Positions 9,454-16,177 of a stretch of 28,293 nt of DNA are shown here, piece after piece (within the stretch, counting starts at the first letter, position 1; every line of letters begins with the position of its first letter). The notes beneath the pieces were generated by a model. It was not told the DNA's origin, made no database searches, and was given only the letters and a program-made list of their open reading frames with translations. The position numbers were made by a program, and so were the translations under genes. Source of the stretch: Acidobacteriota bacterium (GTDB lineage: Bacteria > Acidobacteriota > Blastocatellia > RBC074); the NCBI GenBank assembly GCA_022614735.1, contig JAKEHZ010000173.1, positions 1-28,293 of the forward strand, given 5' to 3'.

Positions 9454-9525
9454 TTGCGGATTGCGGATTGCGGATTTGAGAGAGATTTCTTAACCAATCC
9501 GCAATCCGCAATCCGCAATCCGCAA
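9454..9525. repeat. Inverted heptamer repeat (GCGGATT) after ftsZ
   Basis: Three TTGCGGA units (9454-9475) face just over four AATCCGC units (9496-9525), so about 23 bases pair perfectly. The element starts two bases after the ftsZ stop. It lacks a U-tract. A C-rich word (CCCCCCATC, 9548-9568) follows. Confidence 0.92.
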
Positions 9526-9938
9526 ATAGCAATTTCCCACTTCATTCCCCCCATCCCCCCCATCATCCGACTTGCGTTGATGGATTTGATAAGGTAGCAT
9601 TGCGACATCAACGAGCAACAGTATTGAGTTGTAATCGCCGGGGCGTCGAAACCGAGCGCCTGTGCTGATTCCCGTCAGGTTCCTCCGTTGATCTCTCGTG
9701 GGGTAGTTCTCATATCCGTGTTTAGTTTGGGGACAGGTTCGCCTCTTCTCAATCCATTCTGTGATTGGGTGCCAATTGACAATTCTTGCAACGCAACCTT
9801 AACTGCGCGGAAAACCTACGTAGAAAAAATGATTGAGTAAAAGAGGGACAGGTGCTCAGTGCTGAGGCTTAAATTTTCAGGCGGAGAGTCAGACTGCCTG
9901 TCATAACAATTGCTGGCCTCGAAGGAGGAGAAGATAAA
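9526..9938 (+). other. Long non-coding stretch before the Hfq-like gene; possible small RNA or 5' leader
   Basis: No convincing reading frame is seen. A promoter-like pair TTGCGT (9572-9577) and TAGCAT (9595-9600) has a 17-base spacer. Two segments, CCTCTTCTCAATC (near 9742-9754) and GATTGAGTAAAAGAGG (near 9830-9845), are imperfectly complementary and both sit next to GGGACAGGT-like sequence. This could be a structured leader or small RNA. I do not recognise a known family. Confidence 0.3.
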
Positions 9939-10355
9939 GTGAACCGCAAATTGATTCGAACAACATTAGCTGAAGTTAAGGAAAGGGAAATGCAAGCGCG
10001 AGAGGCGCGTCGAGCCCCCGAGCCGCCGCCACAACGGGATCGGGATCGGGATCGGGATCGGGATCGGGATCGGGATCGGGAACACGCGCCGCAACCCTCA
10101 CAACCGGCGCAGCCGAAGAAGAAGATTCCACCGGAGCAGACGAACGCCGAAAGCTTCTACTATAAAAAACAGATGGACTCCCACACTCCGATGGTGCTCG
10201 TCTTGCAGGACAATGAGAAATTGTTCGGCACAATCGAGTGGTATGATAAGAACAGCATTAAACTGCATCGTCTGGACGGGCCGAATCTGCTGATTCTTAA
10301 GCACAACATCAAGTATATGTATAAGGATCAGAAGGACGACGACAAGGAAGATTAG
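9939..10355 (+). CDS. Hfq-like Sm-fold RNA-binding protein with (Arg-Asp)n N-terminal arm
   Basis: The C-terminal half (about 71-130) matches bacterial Hfq. It has FYYKKQ, then the Sm1-like strand set VLVLQDNEKLFGTIEWYD, and an Sm2-like ILKHNIKYMYK resembling the YKHAIS motif of Hfq. Hfq binds small RNAs and mRNAs as a hexameric ring. Unlike the ~80-100-residue core Hfq, this 138-residue protein carries a charged, Pro-rich N-terminal arm. The arm contains seven Arg-Asp dipeptides and one Arg-Glu (33-48), coded by CGGGAT hexamers. The tail is acidic. The start is GTG with a strong Shine-Dalgarno sequence (GAAGGAGG). I infer an Hfq-family RNA chaperone, but hexamerisation and binding residues are unproven. 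Confidence 0.8.
   Translation: MNRKLIRTTLAEVKEREMQAREARRAPEPPPQRDRDRDRDRDRDRDREHAPQPSQPAQPKKKIPPEQTNAESFYYKKQMDSHTPMVLVLQDNEKLFGTIEWYDKNSIKLHRLDGPNLLILKHNIKYMYKDQKDDDKED
10035..10082 (+). repeat. CGGGAT hexamer microsatellite inside the Hfq-like gene
   Basis: Seven perfect CGGGAT units and a final CGGGAA unit encode the Arg-Asp run. The unit length of six preserves frame, so copy-number slippage would lengthen or shorten the protein arm by two residues per unit. Confidence 0.95.
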
Positions 10356-10519
10356 CCAGCGACAAATTATCGCCTTCACGGGACTGCTTTCGATATTGCG
10401 GGGGCAGGGAAGGGTCGATCATGCAGACGTGGTCGCCGCGATTAAATCGGCTGTGGATCTTTTTGAGCGAAAAAGATAGCCCTACATGCAATCGCGCCCT
10501 GCGATATCGAGAAGATGAC
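10356..10519. other. Intergenic stretch between the Hfq-like gene and the convergent histone-like gene
   Basis: Apart from the inverted repeat at 10520-10594, the 321 bases between the two convergent genes (10356-10676) hold no feature I can support. A + frame from 10421 runs through the repeat and into the antisense of the Lys-rich gene, and is judged spurious. Confidence 0.6.
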
Positions 10520-10594
10520 GAGAGAAGACAAAACAAACGAAAAATCCCCAGCTTTTCCTTGGTTTTGTTTATTTCGTTTGTTTCGTCTTCTCTC
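10520..10594. repeat. Inverted nonamer repeat between convergent genes
   Basis: The arms 10520-10542 and 10572-10594 (GAGAGAAGAC plus CGAAACAAA-type units) are 23 bases long with one mismatch that can form a G-U pair in RNA. It lies between two convergent genes and has short A/T runs at the loop side. A role as a bidirectional terminator is plausible but unproven. Confidence 0.88.
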
Positions 10595-10676
10595 TTCGCC
10601 TTGGTTGAGCGCTCTCCACGATTGAATGTAGAACTACCAATTTCGCGATTTTTGCGTTCTCTTGACCCTCAAAAGT

Positions 10677-11459
10677 TTATCGACGACGAGCGGCCTTCTT
10701 TGTCGTTTTCTTTGAGACGCTCTTCGCCGCTTTCTTCGCCGCTGCCTTCATGGCCTTCTTCGCCGCTTTCTTGACCGGCTTCTTAGAGGCTTTCTTAGCG
10801 GTCTTCTTCGCTGCTTTTTTAGCCGGTTTCTTCGCAGCTTTCTTCGCAGCTGCTTTGACGGCTTTCTTGGCCGGTTTCTTCGCAGCCTTTTTCACAGCCT
10901 TTTTCACGGCAGCCTTCGCAGCCTTCTTGGCCAGTTTCTTAGCCGGTTTCTTCGCGGCTTTCTTGGCCGCAGCTTTGGCCGCTTTCTTTGCCCTCTTTCG
11001 GGGTTTTGCTCCTGGAGTTCTCGCGGGTGGCGCGGCGGCAGGCGGCGCCTTCTCCGTTTCGGGTTCAGATGGAAGCGGGACTGGCATTGGTATCGGAACA
11101 GATCCGACACCTGCTATTACCGGCGTTGGAGCCTTCTTTTCTTCCTCTTCATCATCCAAATCATCATCGTCATCGCGCCCCCAGACTGGACGATCTGGCT
11201 TGGTAACCCCTGCATCATCATCTTCGATATCGAAATCGTCTTCGTCGTCCTCTTCATCCTTCAAGTAATCATCATCATCGTCATCATCTGACTCTCGCTT
11301 GCGATAATCATCGTCGTAGTCCCACGGATCGCGATCATCGTCGTCGAACTGAAGTGAATACCCTTTTGGCTCGTCAATCTGTGCAGTAGCAGAATACAGT
11401 TCATCCTGTTCATATCCTCCCACATTCAGTTCATCTTTATTCTCTTCGTTCTTACCCAT
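10677..11459 (-). CDS. Bipolar acidic/basic histone H1-like protein
   Basis: The 260-residue product has two opposite halves. Residues about 39-108 are dominated by Asp and Glu (runs of five to seven Asp). A Pro/Val/Ala linker (about 110-150) follows. Residues about 152-260 are a Lys/Ala/Pro tail of KKAAKKPAKK-type repeats like the tails of eukaryotic histone H1 and of bacterial H1-like or AlgP-type proteins. Such tails bind DNA non-specifically, so nucleoid compaction is the likely role. The acidic half might self-mask the tail or recruit partners, which is inference. A strong Shine-Dalgarno sequence (AAGGAGG) precedes the ATG. No folded domain is evident. Confidence 0.75.
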   Translation of the reverse strand: MGKNEENKDELNVGGYEQDELYSATAQIDEPKGYSLQFDDDDRDPWDYDDDYRKRESDDDDDDDYLKDEEDDEDDFDIEDDDAGVTKPDRPVWGRDDDDDLDDEEEEKKAPTPVIAGVGSVPIPMPVPLPSEPETEKAPPAAAPPARTPGAKPRKRAKKAAKAAAKKAAKKPAKKLAKKAAKAAVKKAVKKAAKKPAKKAVKAAAKKAAKKPAKKAAKKTAKKASKKPVKKAAKKAMKAAAKKAAKSVSKKTTKKAARRR

Positions 11460-11465
11460 GGTTAT

Positions 11466-11494
11466 CCTCCTTGGAGGCTTTTAGGTTCAGCCTC
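11466..11494 (-). promoter_or_regulatory. Possible hairpin overlapping the histone-like gene's ribosome-binding site
   Basis: The Shine-Dalgarno sequence lies in a 12-base palindrome (11466-11477, CCTCCTTGGAGG on +). A second stem (11474-11479 with 11489-11494, GAGGCT/AGCCTC) uses part of the same bases. The two pairings compete, so translation could depend on leader folding. Confidence 0.35.
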
Positions 11495-11550
11495 TACGGT
11501 TACTGTTTATGCTGAAATTAACTGTTTTACTGCTGGCAAAATGCGGCGGA

Positions 11551-11559
11551 ATTATATCA
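11551..11559 (-). promoter_or_regulatory. Extended -10 promoter for the histone-like gene
   Basis: On the minus strand the sequence TGATATAAT matches a consensus TATAAT with an upstream TGN extension. It would give an mRNA leader of roughly 85 bases. No good -35 box is seen, which is common for extended -10 promoters. Confidence 0.5.
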
Positions 11560-11703
11560 CCTGGATTCTCAGCCGCCACTCGGAAGTGCAGATTATGGAC
11601 GATATAAGGCAGATTGAAAAGTCAATCCAGAGGGCATTTCTGAGAATGAATTGTCGGTGAAATCTACGTTCCGCATTCTGGATTCCTCAATCCTAATGCT
11701 AAA

Positions 11704-12840
11704 ATGTCAGGACTTCTGCCTCAGAAGCTGAAAGTGAAGATAGAGATGAAGGATGAAAAGATAGGAATTGGATTGGTTGGAACGGGTTTCGCACGCAGCG
11801 CACAAGCCCCGGCATTTAGCGTGTGTGAAGGTGCAGAACTGGTTGCGGTATGTAGCGGCCAGCATGAGAATGCACTCCGACTTGCTGAAGAATACGATAT
11901 TGAGCACGCCTGCGAAAGTTACGAAGAGCTGATTGCGTTGGAAGAAGTTTCGCTTGTCGTGGTCTCGACGCCGCCTTCTTTACATCATTCGGTCACCCTT
12001 GCTGCTCTCGATGCAGGCAAGCACGTAATTTGTGAGAAGCCGATGGCGATGAATGTTACAGAGGCGCGAGAGATGACCGACCGCGCGGTATCGCGGCCGG
12101 GCCAGCTTACAATCATGGATCATGAATTACGGTTCAACCCGACCTGGCGAAGATTGAAAGAACTGGTGGATGGCGGATATTTAGGCGATCTTCACCACGT
12201 CAACGTATTGATCTCCACAGGTTTCCGTCATTCGTCACAACGGCCCTGGAGCTGGTGGTCAGAAAAATCTGCGGGCGGCGGCTTGCTCGGAGCGCTCGGT
12301 TCACACGCGATTGATGCTCTCCATTGGCTGTTTGGTGAGATCGAAGCCGTGAGCAGCACTGTTGCGACGATGATCCCTGAGCGTAAAGACCCGAAATCCG
12401 GCGAGATGAGACCGAATGAGACAGATGATTACTGCTCATTCCTGATCCGTTTCGCCCCCCATAACGGCCGAAACTCTCATGGCGCGGTCTTGCTCTCCGC
12501 CCTTTACGCGAGCGGGGGTAAGAATCAGGTTGCGGTGGTTGGCAGCAAGGGCTCGCTCGTTATGGAAGGAGAAGAGACCTTGATCGGCGCAATGGGCTAC
12601 AACCAGCAGTTTGAAGATATGTCACTGACTGACCGGGCGCGTGAGATTTCAGTTGTGCCGGATAACATTTGGGCGCGTTCTTTTTACCATCTTGCTCGTG
12701 AAAGCGTTCAGGCCTTGCGCGAAGGCCGCACCGAGATCGCTCACGCTGCGACCTTCACCGATGGGCTTCATTGTCAGGAAGTGCTCGACGCGGTGCGACG
12801 TTCTCACGAAGAGCAAAGATGGATCAAGGTCCGCGATTAG
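11704..12840 (+). CDS. Gfo/Idh/MocA-family NAD(P)-dependent oxidoreductase
   Basis: The N-terminal Rossmann domain carries GLVGTGFA about 20 residues in. It is followed by the family's ICEKPMAMN (EKP) motif and the GALGSHAIDALHWLFGE segment, whose conserved His lies near the active site. The family oxidises or reduces sugars, inositol, biliverdin and related compounds, and the substrate cannot be told here. The length (378 residues, or 364 from the second Met at 11746) fits. The second Met starts just before the KIGIGLVG strand and may be the true start; neither has a strong Shine-Dalgarno sequence. It appears to be a stand-alone gene, with an inverted repeat downstream. Confidence 0.88.
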   Translation: MSGLLPQKLKVKIEMKDEKIGIGLVGTGFARSAQAPAFSVCEGAELVAVCSGQHENALRLAEEYDIEHACESYEELIALEEVSLVVVSTPPSLHHSVTLAALDAGKHVICEKPMAMNVTEAREMTDRAVSRPGQLTIMDHELRFNPTWRRLKELVDGGYLGDLHHVNVLISTGFRHSSQRPWSWWSEKSAGGGLLGALGSHAIDALHWLFGEIEAVSSTVATMIPERKDPKSGEMRPNETDDYCSFLIRFAPHNGRNSHGAVLLSALYASGGKNQVAVVGSKGSLVMEGEETLIGAMGYNQQFEDMSLTDRAREISVVPDNIWARSFYHLARESVQALREGRTEIAHAATFTDGLHCQEVLDAVRRSHEEQRWIKVRD

Positions 12841-12873
12841 CGGCCGTTTGTGATATATTGACCTCTTTGATCA

Positions 12874-12952
12874 ACCACGGATTTACACGGATGCGACGGA
12901 TTAACGCGGATTGAATCCGTGCAAATCCGTCGCATCCGTGTAAATCCGTGGT
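12874..12952. repeat. Inverted repeat with perfect 29-bp arms of CGGATTTACA-type words
   Basis: Arm 12874-12902 is the exact reverse complement of 12924-12952. The arms are built from related 9-10-bp words (CGGATTTACA, CGGATGCGA, CGGATTAACG). It separates the oxidoreductase from the next gene. There is no U-tract, although the position fits a termination or RNA-stability role. Confidence 0.93.
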
Positions 12953-13024
12953 CGATTTGTACCAATCATATGAGCTTTCATTTAGTTTGGAATTTCAATT
13001 ACAAATAATAGGGGATATTAAGTT

Positions 13025-13231
13025 ATGGCCACTGTGAAACGTTTCAGCATCTTCTGTTCGAAATGCAATCAAAAATTTCCTGTCTTCGCCGCACTGCATC
13101 ACAGTATCAACGTCGATGCCTGGGTTAAAGAGAAGGCCAGTAATCATGATTGTAAAGCCTTTGCTGAGCAATTGGTGAAAGAACGAGCCGCTCGTCCGAT
13201 CAACCCTATTAAGGCATCGAAGAAAAGCTAA
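13025..13231 (+). CDS. Small hypothetical protein with CxxC motif
   Basis: This 68-residue protein has Cys-Ser-Lys-Cys at about 11-14 and an Asn-His-Asp-Cys about 30 residues later. The arrangement could bind a metal such as zinc, but the family is not recognised. The tail is basic. A Shine-Dalgarno-like AGGGGAT stands upstream of the ATG. It leads a same-strand run with the CDSGH-type, citrate synthase and glutaredoxin genes, with gaps of 47, 28 and 6 bases, so co-transcription is likely. Confidence 0.65.
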   Translation: MATVKRFSIFCSKCNQKFPVFAALHHSINVDAWVKEKASNHDCKAFAEQLVKERAARPINPIKASKKS

Positions 13232-13278
13232 AAATAGTGGCTCTGCCGCCTTACATCTAACTTGAGAAGAATAAATCT

Positions 13279-13509
13279 ATGGCAGCGAAAATCACGGTAA
13301 ACAACAATGGCCCGTTGAAGATCGAAGGTGAGTTTGAGATCTTCGATGCCAACGGGAATAAATATGATCTGGCCGGACGAACGGTTATCAGCCTCTGTCG
13401 CTGCGGACAGAGCAACAACAAACCTTTCTGCGACGGCTCGCACGCGCGTTGCGAGTTCCAGTCGCAAGTCATCGCGACAATTCTCCCTCCGCCCAAACCA
13501 AAAGTGTAA
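13279..13509 (+). CDS. CDGSH iron-sulfur domain protein
   Basis: The 76-residue protein has the diagnostic cluster-binding motif C-R-C-G-Q-S-N-N-K-P-F-C-D-G-S-H in its second half. Three Cys and one His ligate a [2Fe-2S] cluster in this family (the mitoNEET relatives). Bacterial members are small soluble proteins thought to act in electron or cluster transfer. Its neighbours are citrate synthase and a glutaredoxin, which fits redox or Fe-S metabolism, although no specific partner is known. GAGAAGA before the ATG may be a weak Shine-Dalgarno sequence. The stop codon sits inside an 11-bp tandem duplication. Confidence 0.9.
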   Translation: MAAKITVNNNGPLKIEGEFEIFDANGNKYDLAGRTVISLCRCGQSNNKPFCDGSHARCEFQSQVIATILPPPKPKV

Positions 13510-13521
13510 CAAAAGTGTAAC
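13500..13521 (+). repeat. 11-bp direct duplication at the CDGSH stop codon
   Basis: AAAAGTGTAAC occurs twice back to back. The first copy contains the TAA stop of the CDGSH gene. The duplication moves the citrate synthase Shine-Dalgarno sequence (AGGGGA) further downstream without altering either protein. Confidence 0.9.
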
Positions 13522-13537
13522 AGGGGACGAAACAACC

Positions 13538-14686
13538 ATGACTAAACCAGCCTCCACCACCGGCGCCGGATTGCGTGATGTAGTTGCCGCACCGAGCAGT
13601 ATCTGCTTCATTGATGGTGAGAAGGGAATCCTCACCTATCGCGGTTACAACATACACGAACTGGCTGAGAATTCGACTTTTGAAGAGGTCATCTTCCTGC
13701 TTTGGAATGGTCGATTGCCAAATCGTCACGAACTCGCGGAGTTGAGTGCAGCCCTCGTTGCCAATCGCAAACTGCCGGTTGAGCTCATTGGGCTGATGAA
13801 ATCTTTCCCTTGCGAGGTCGTGCCGATGGATGCGTTGCGCACGGCGATCTCTGCGCTTGTGTTTTACGATCCGGATCGGAATGACAATTCGCTTGAAGCG
13901 AGCAAGCGCAAAGCCATCAGGCTGACCGCGCAGTTTCCCGGCGTCGTCGCGGCGATCGATCGCATCCGCAACGGCAAGGAGCCCCTGGATCCAAATCCCG
14001 AGCTCTCACACGCGGCCAACTTCCTCCATATGCTCAATGGCGAAGAGCCGACAGATATCGAAGCGCGCGCTCTCGACATCGCGCTGATACTGCACGCCGA
14101 TCACGAATTCAATGCTTCGACTTTTGCGGCGCGCGTGACTGCCGCCACGCTTGCCGATGTGTATGCATCGATCACTTCGGCCATCGGCGCGCTCTCCGGT
14201 CCACTTCACGGCGGCGCAAACGAGCAGGTCATGAGGATGTTGCTCGAAATCGGCTCGGTCGCAAAAGTCGACAGTTACCTTAAAGATAAGCTCGCTTCCG
14301 GCCAAAAGATCATGGGTATCGGTCACGCTGTCTACCGCACAGAAGACCCGCGCGCGACTCACCTGCGCAAGATGTCTGAAGAGATAGGCAAACAGCAGGG
14401 CGATACGAAGTGGTTCGATATGTCGCATCGCATCGAAGAGATAGTCGTTGCGGAGATGACCAAGAAGGAGAAGCCGATCCGCGCAAATGTGGATTTCTAC
14501 TCGGCTTCTACCTATTACATGCTCGGAATATCGGTCGATCTTTACACACCGATCTTCGCCGTCAGCCGCATCTCGGGATGGACGGCGCACGTGCTCGAGC
14601 AATACGCCAACAATAAACTGATCCGTCCTCGTTCGGATTACACCGGCGAAGTGGATTTGAAGTACATCCCGATTGATCGACGATAG
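13538..14686 (+). CDS. Citrate synthase (type II, short form)
   Basis: The enzyme condenses oxaloacetate and acetyl-CoA to citrate at the entry of the TCA cycle. The 382-residue product carries the active-site His segment HADHEFNAST (186-195), GPLHGGANE with His224, GIGHAVYRTEDPRA (His263) and the catalytic Asp region RANVDFYSA (Asp319). An in-frame upstream extension to 13328 overlaps the CDGSH gene in another frame and is rejected. The ATG at 13538 has an AGGGGA Shine-Dalgarno sequence and the usual N-terminus. 2-Methylcitrate synthase belongs to the same family and cannot be fully excluded. The glutaredoxin gene follows after six bases. Confidence 0.93.
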   Translation: MTKPASTTGAGLRDVVAAPSSICFIDGEKGILTYRGYNIHELAENSTFEEVIFLLWNGRLPNRHELAELSAALVANRKLPVELIGLMKSFPCEVVPMDALRTAISALVFYDPDRNDNSLEASKRKAIRLTAQFPGVVAAIDRIRNGKEPLDPNPELSHAANFLHMLNGEEPTDIEARALDIALILHADHEFNASTFAARVTAATLADVYASITSAIGALSGPLHGGANEQVMRMLLEIGSVAKVDSYLKDKLASGQKIMGIGHAVYRTEDPRATHLRKMSEEIGKQQGDTKWFDMSHRIEEIVVAEMTKKEKPIRANVDFYSASTYYMLGISVDLYTPIFAVSRISGWTAHVLEQYANNKLIRPRSDYTGEVDLKYIPIDRR

Positions 14687-14692
14687 GGAGTT

Positions 14693-14911
14693 ATGAAAAA
14701 CGTTATTATTTACACCAAACCCGGTTGTCCGTACTGCGCAAAGGCGATGGCCTGGTATAGTGAACAGGGCGTCGCATTTGAGGAACGCAATGCTCAGGAT
14801 AATCGCAAGTATCGCAAGGAAATGTTCAACTACTCCGACAATGATCCGACCGTGCCGGTCATCGTTGTTGATGGCAAGCTCAAGCAGATAGGTTGGGAAG
14901 GGCGCGGCTGA
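14693..14911 (+). CDS. Glutaredoxin / NrdH-like thiol-disulfide protein
   Basis: This 72-residue thioredoxin-fold protein has the CPYC redox motif at residues 12-15 after the first beta strand (NVIIYTKPG). It also has the cis-Pro region TVPVIVVDGK and a GWEG-type end, matching short glutaredoxins or NrdH-like proteins. It would use glutathione or another low-molecular thiol to reduce disulfides or mixed disulfides in the cytoplasm. It starts six bases after citrate synthase (Shine-Dalgarno TAGGGAG overlapping the stop), which strongly suggests co-translation in one operon. Confidence 0.88.
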   Translation: MKNVIIYTKPGCPYCAKAMAWYSEQGVAFEERNAQDNRKYRKEMFNYSDNDPTVPVIVVDGKLKQIGWEGRG

Positions 14912-14958
14912 ACAGTCCACGATTAGGTCAACCGTGTGTTGACCGCAAATGAAGAGAG

Positions 14959-15061
14959 AATACGAAACAGATGCTAGATGCTAGATGCTAGATGCTAGAT
15001 GCTAGATGCTAAATGATGGGTCCATCATCTAGCATCTAGCATCTAGCATCTGTTTCGTATT
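14959..15061. repeat. Inverted repeat of ATGCTAG heptamers with perfect 36-bp arm pairing
   Basis: The left side holds a CGAAAC flank and six ATGCTAG/A units. The right side has three CATCTAG units and a mirrored flank (GTTTCGTATT). 14959-14994 is the exact reverse complement of 15026-15061. A small inner hairpin (ATGATGG/CCATCAT) caps the structure. Eight CTAG tetramers occur here. The element ends three bases before the P1-peptidase ATG. Confidence 0.95.
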
Positions 15062-15064
15062 TTT

Positions 15065-16177
15065 ATGCCAATGAACCTATCCGAATTATCACGACCAACA
15101 CGCCGCGACATTCTACGAGGCTGCGTCGCGACTGCTTCTTTGACACTCCTTGGCGGGAAAGAAATAACACCTATGAATTCAGACCCATCACCCCATGCTG
15201 ACCGCAGCGCGATAACAGATGTAGCAGGAATCAAAGTCGGTCAATTCACAGATTCGCGTAAACCTACGGGCTGCACTGTTATTCTCGCTGAAGAAGGCGC
15301 AGTCGCCGGTGTGGATGTGCGGGGTGCTGCGCCCGGCACCCGTGAAACCGATCTGCTGAATCCGGTTAATTCCGTACAGCAGGTTCACGCGATTGTACTC
15401 TCCGGAGGAAGCGCATTCGGCCTGGACACGGCCACAGGTGTAATGCGCTGTCTTGAGGATCAGGGAATCGGGTTCCAGCTGGGAGCCGTGCGTGTGCCTA
15501 TCGTCCCGTCGGCAATCATATTCGATCTTGGTTTTGGTGATCCGAAGATCCGTCCGGACTCGGAAGCAGGTTACAAAGCCTGCAAGGCTGCATCGGGCGC
15601 TGTGCCGGCTGAAGGGAACGTAGGCGCCGGGGCAGGAGCAACAGTCGGCAAGCTCTTTGGAATCAAGCGCGCAATGAAGGGCGGCTTAGGCACTGCATCT
15701 ATTAAATTGGGAGATGGAAAATCGGTTTTGACCGTCGGCGCCATTGTTGCCGTTAATGCAGTCGGAGATGTTTTCGATCCGAAAACAGGCAAGATCATCG
15801 CCGGAGCGCTCACTGCAGACGGCAAAGCGTTGTTGGGTTCGATGAACGCAATCATCCGTGGCGAACCCCTCCCGCAATCGCTCGGCGGAATGGCGTCAAC
15901 CATTGGTGTCGTAGCCACAGATCTCAAGCTCGATAAAGTGCAGGCGACCAAAGTCGCGCAGATGGCTCACGACGGTCTGGCGCGCACAATCAATCCAATA
16001 CACACGGCCTACGATGGTGATACGATCTTTGCGCTCGCGACGGGAAAATCATCGCGTCAGGTGAATGTGACTTTGATCGGGGCGCTGGCGGCGGAAGCGA
16101 TGGCGCAGGCAGTAGTGAGAGCGGTCAGAGCAGCGAAAGGAATCGAGGGGCTGCCGAGCATCGCTGATCTTAAATGA
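15065..16177 (+). CDS. P1-family (DmpA-like) N-terminal nucleophile aminopeptidase, probable Tat export
   Basis: The family includes DmpA and BapA, self-cleaving aminopeptidases that act on L-aminoacyl, D-aminoacyl or beta-aminoacyl peptides. The 370-residue product contains AAPGTRETDLLNP, VLSGGSAFGLDTATGV, GNVGAGAGATVGK (184-196) and KGGLGTAS (205-212), the region where autocleavage exposes the nucleophilic Ser in the family (recalled, not checked). Its N-terminus TRRDILRG with a hydrophobic stretch looks like a Tat signal. Starting at Met37 would give a cytoplasmic form. No Shine-Dalgarno sequence stands before the ATG. It overlaps the symporter gene by four bases. Confidence 0.88.
   Translation: MPMNLSELSRPTRRDILRGCVATASLTLLGGKEITPMNSDPSPHADRSAITDVAGIKVGQFTDSRKPTGCTVILAEEGAVAGVDVRGAAPGTRETDLLNPVNSVQQVHAIVLSGGSAFGLDTATGVMRCLEDQGIGFQLGAVRVPIVPSAIIFDLGFGDPKIRPDSEAGYKACKAASGAVPAEGNVGAGAGATVGKLFGIKRAMKGGLGTASIKLGDGKSVLTVGAIVAVNAVGDVFDPKTGKIIAGALTADGKALLGSMNAIIRGEPLPQSLGGMASTIGVVATDLKLDKVQATKVAQMAHDGLARTINPIHTAYDGDTIFALATGKSSRQVNVTLIGALAAEAMAQAVVRAVRAAKGIEGLPSIADLK

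Noticed and set aside
10421..10774. 117-residue + strand gene
   Set aside because: It runs through an inverted repeat and the antisense of the Lys-rich gene, and its composition is low-complexity Ser/Pro/Leu.
10750..11268. Ala/Phe-rich membrane-like protein on +
   Set aside because: It is the exact antisense shadow of the Lys/Ala tail codons of the histone-like gene, which has a strong ribosome-binding site and promoter.
12874..12952. Terminal inverted repeats of an insertion sequence
   Set aside because: The arms are only about 20 bases apart, no transposase frame lies between or near them, and no target-site duplication is visible.
13328..13537. Upstream extension of citrate synthase
   Set aside because: It overlaps the CDGSH gene in another frame, and the conserved N-terminus plus a Shine-Dalgarno sequence occur at 13538.
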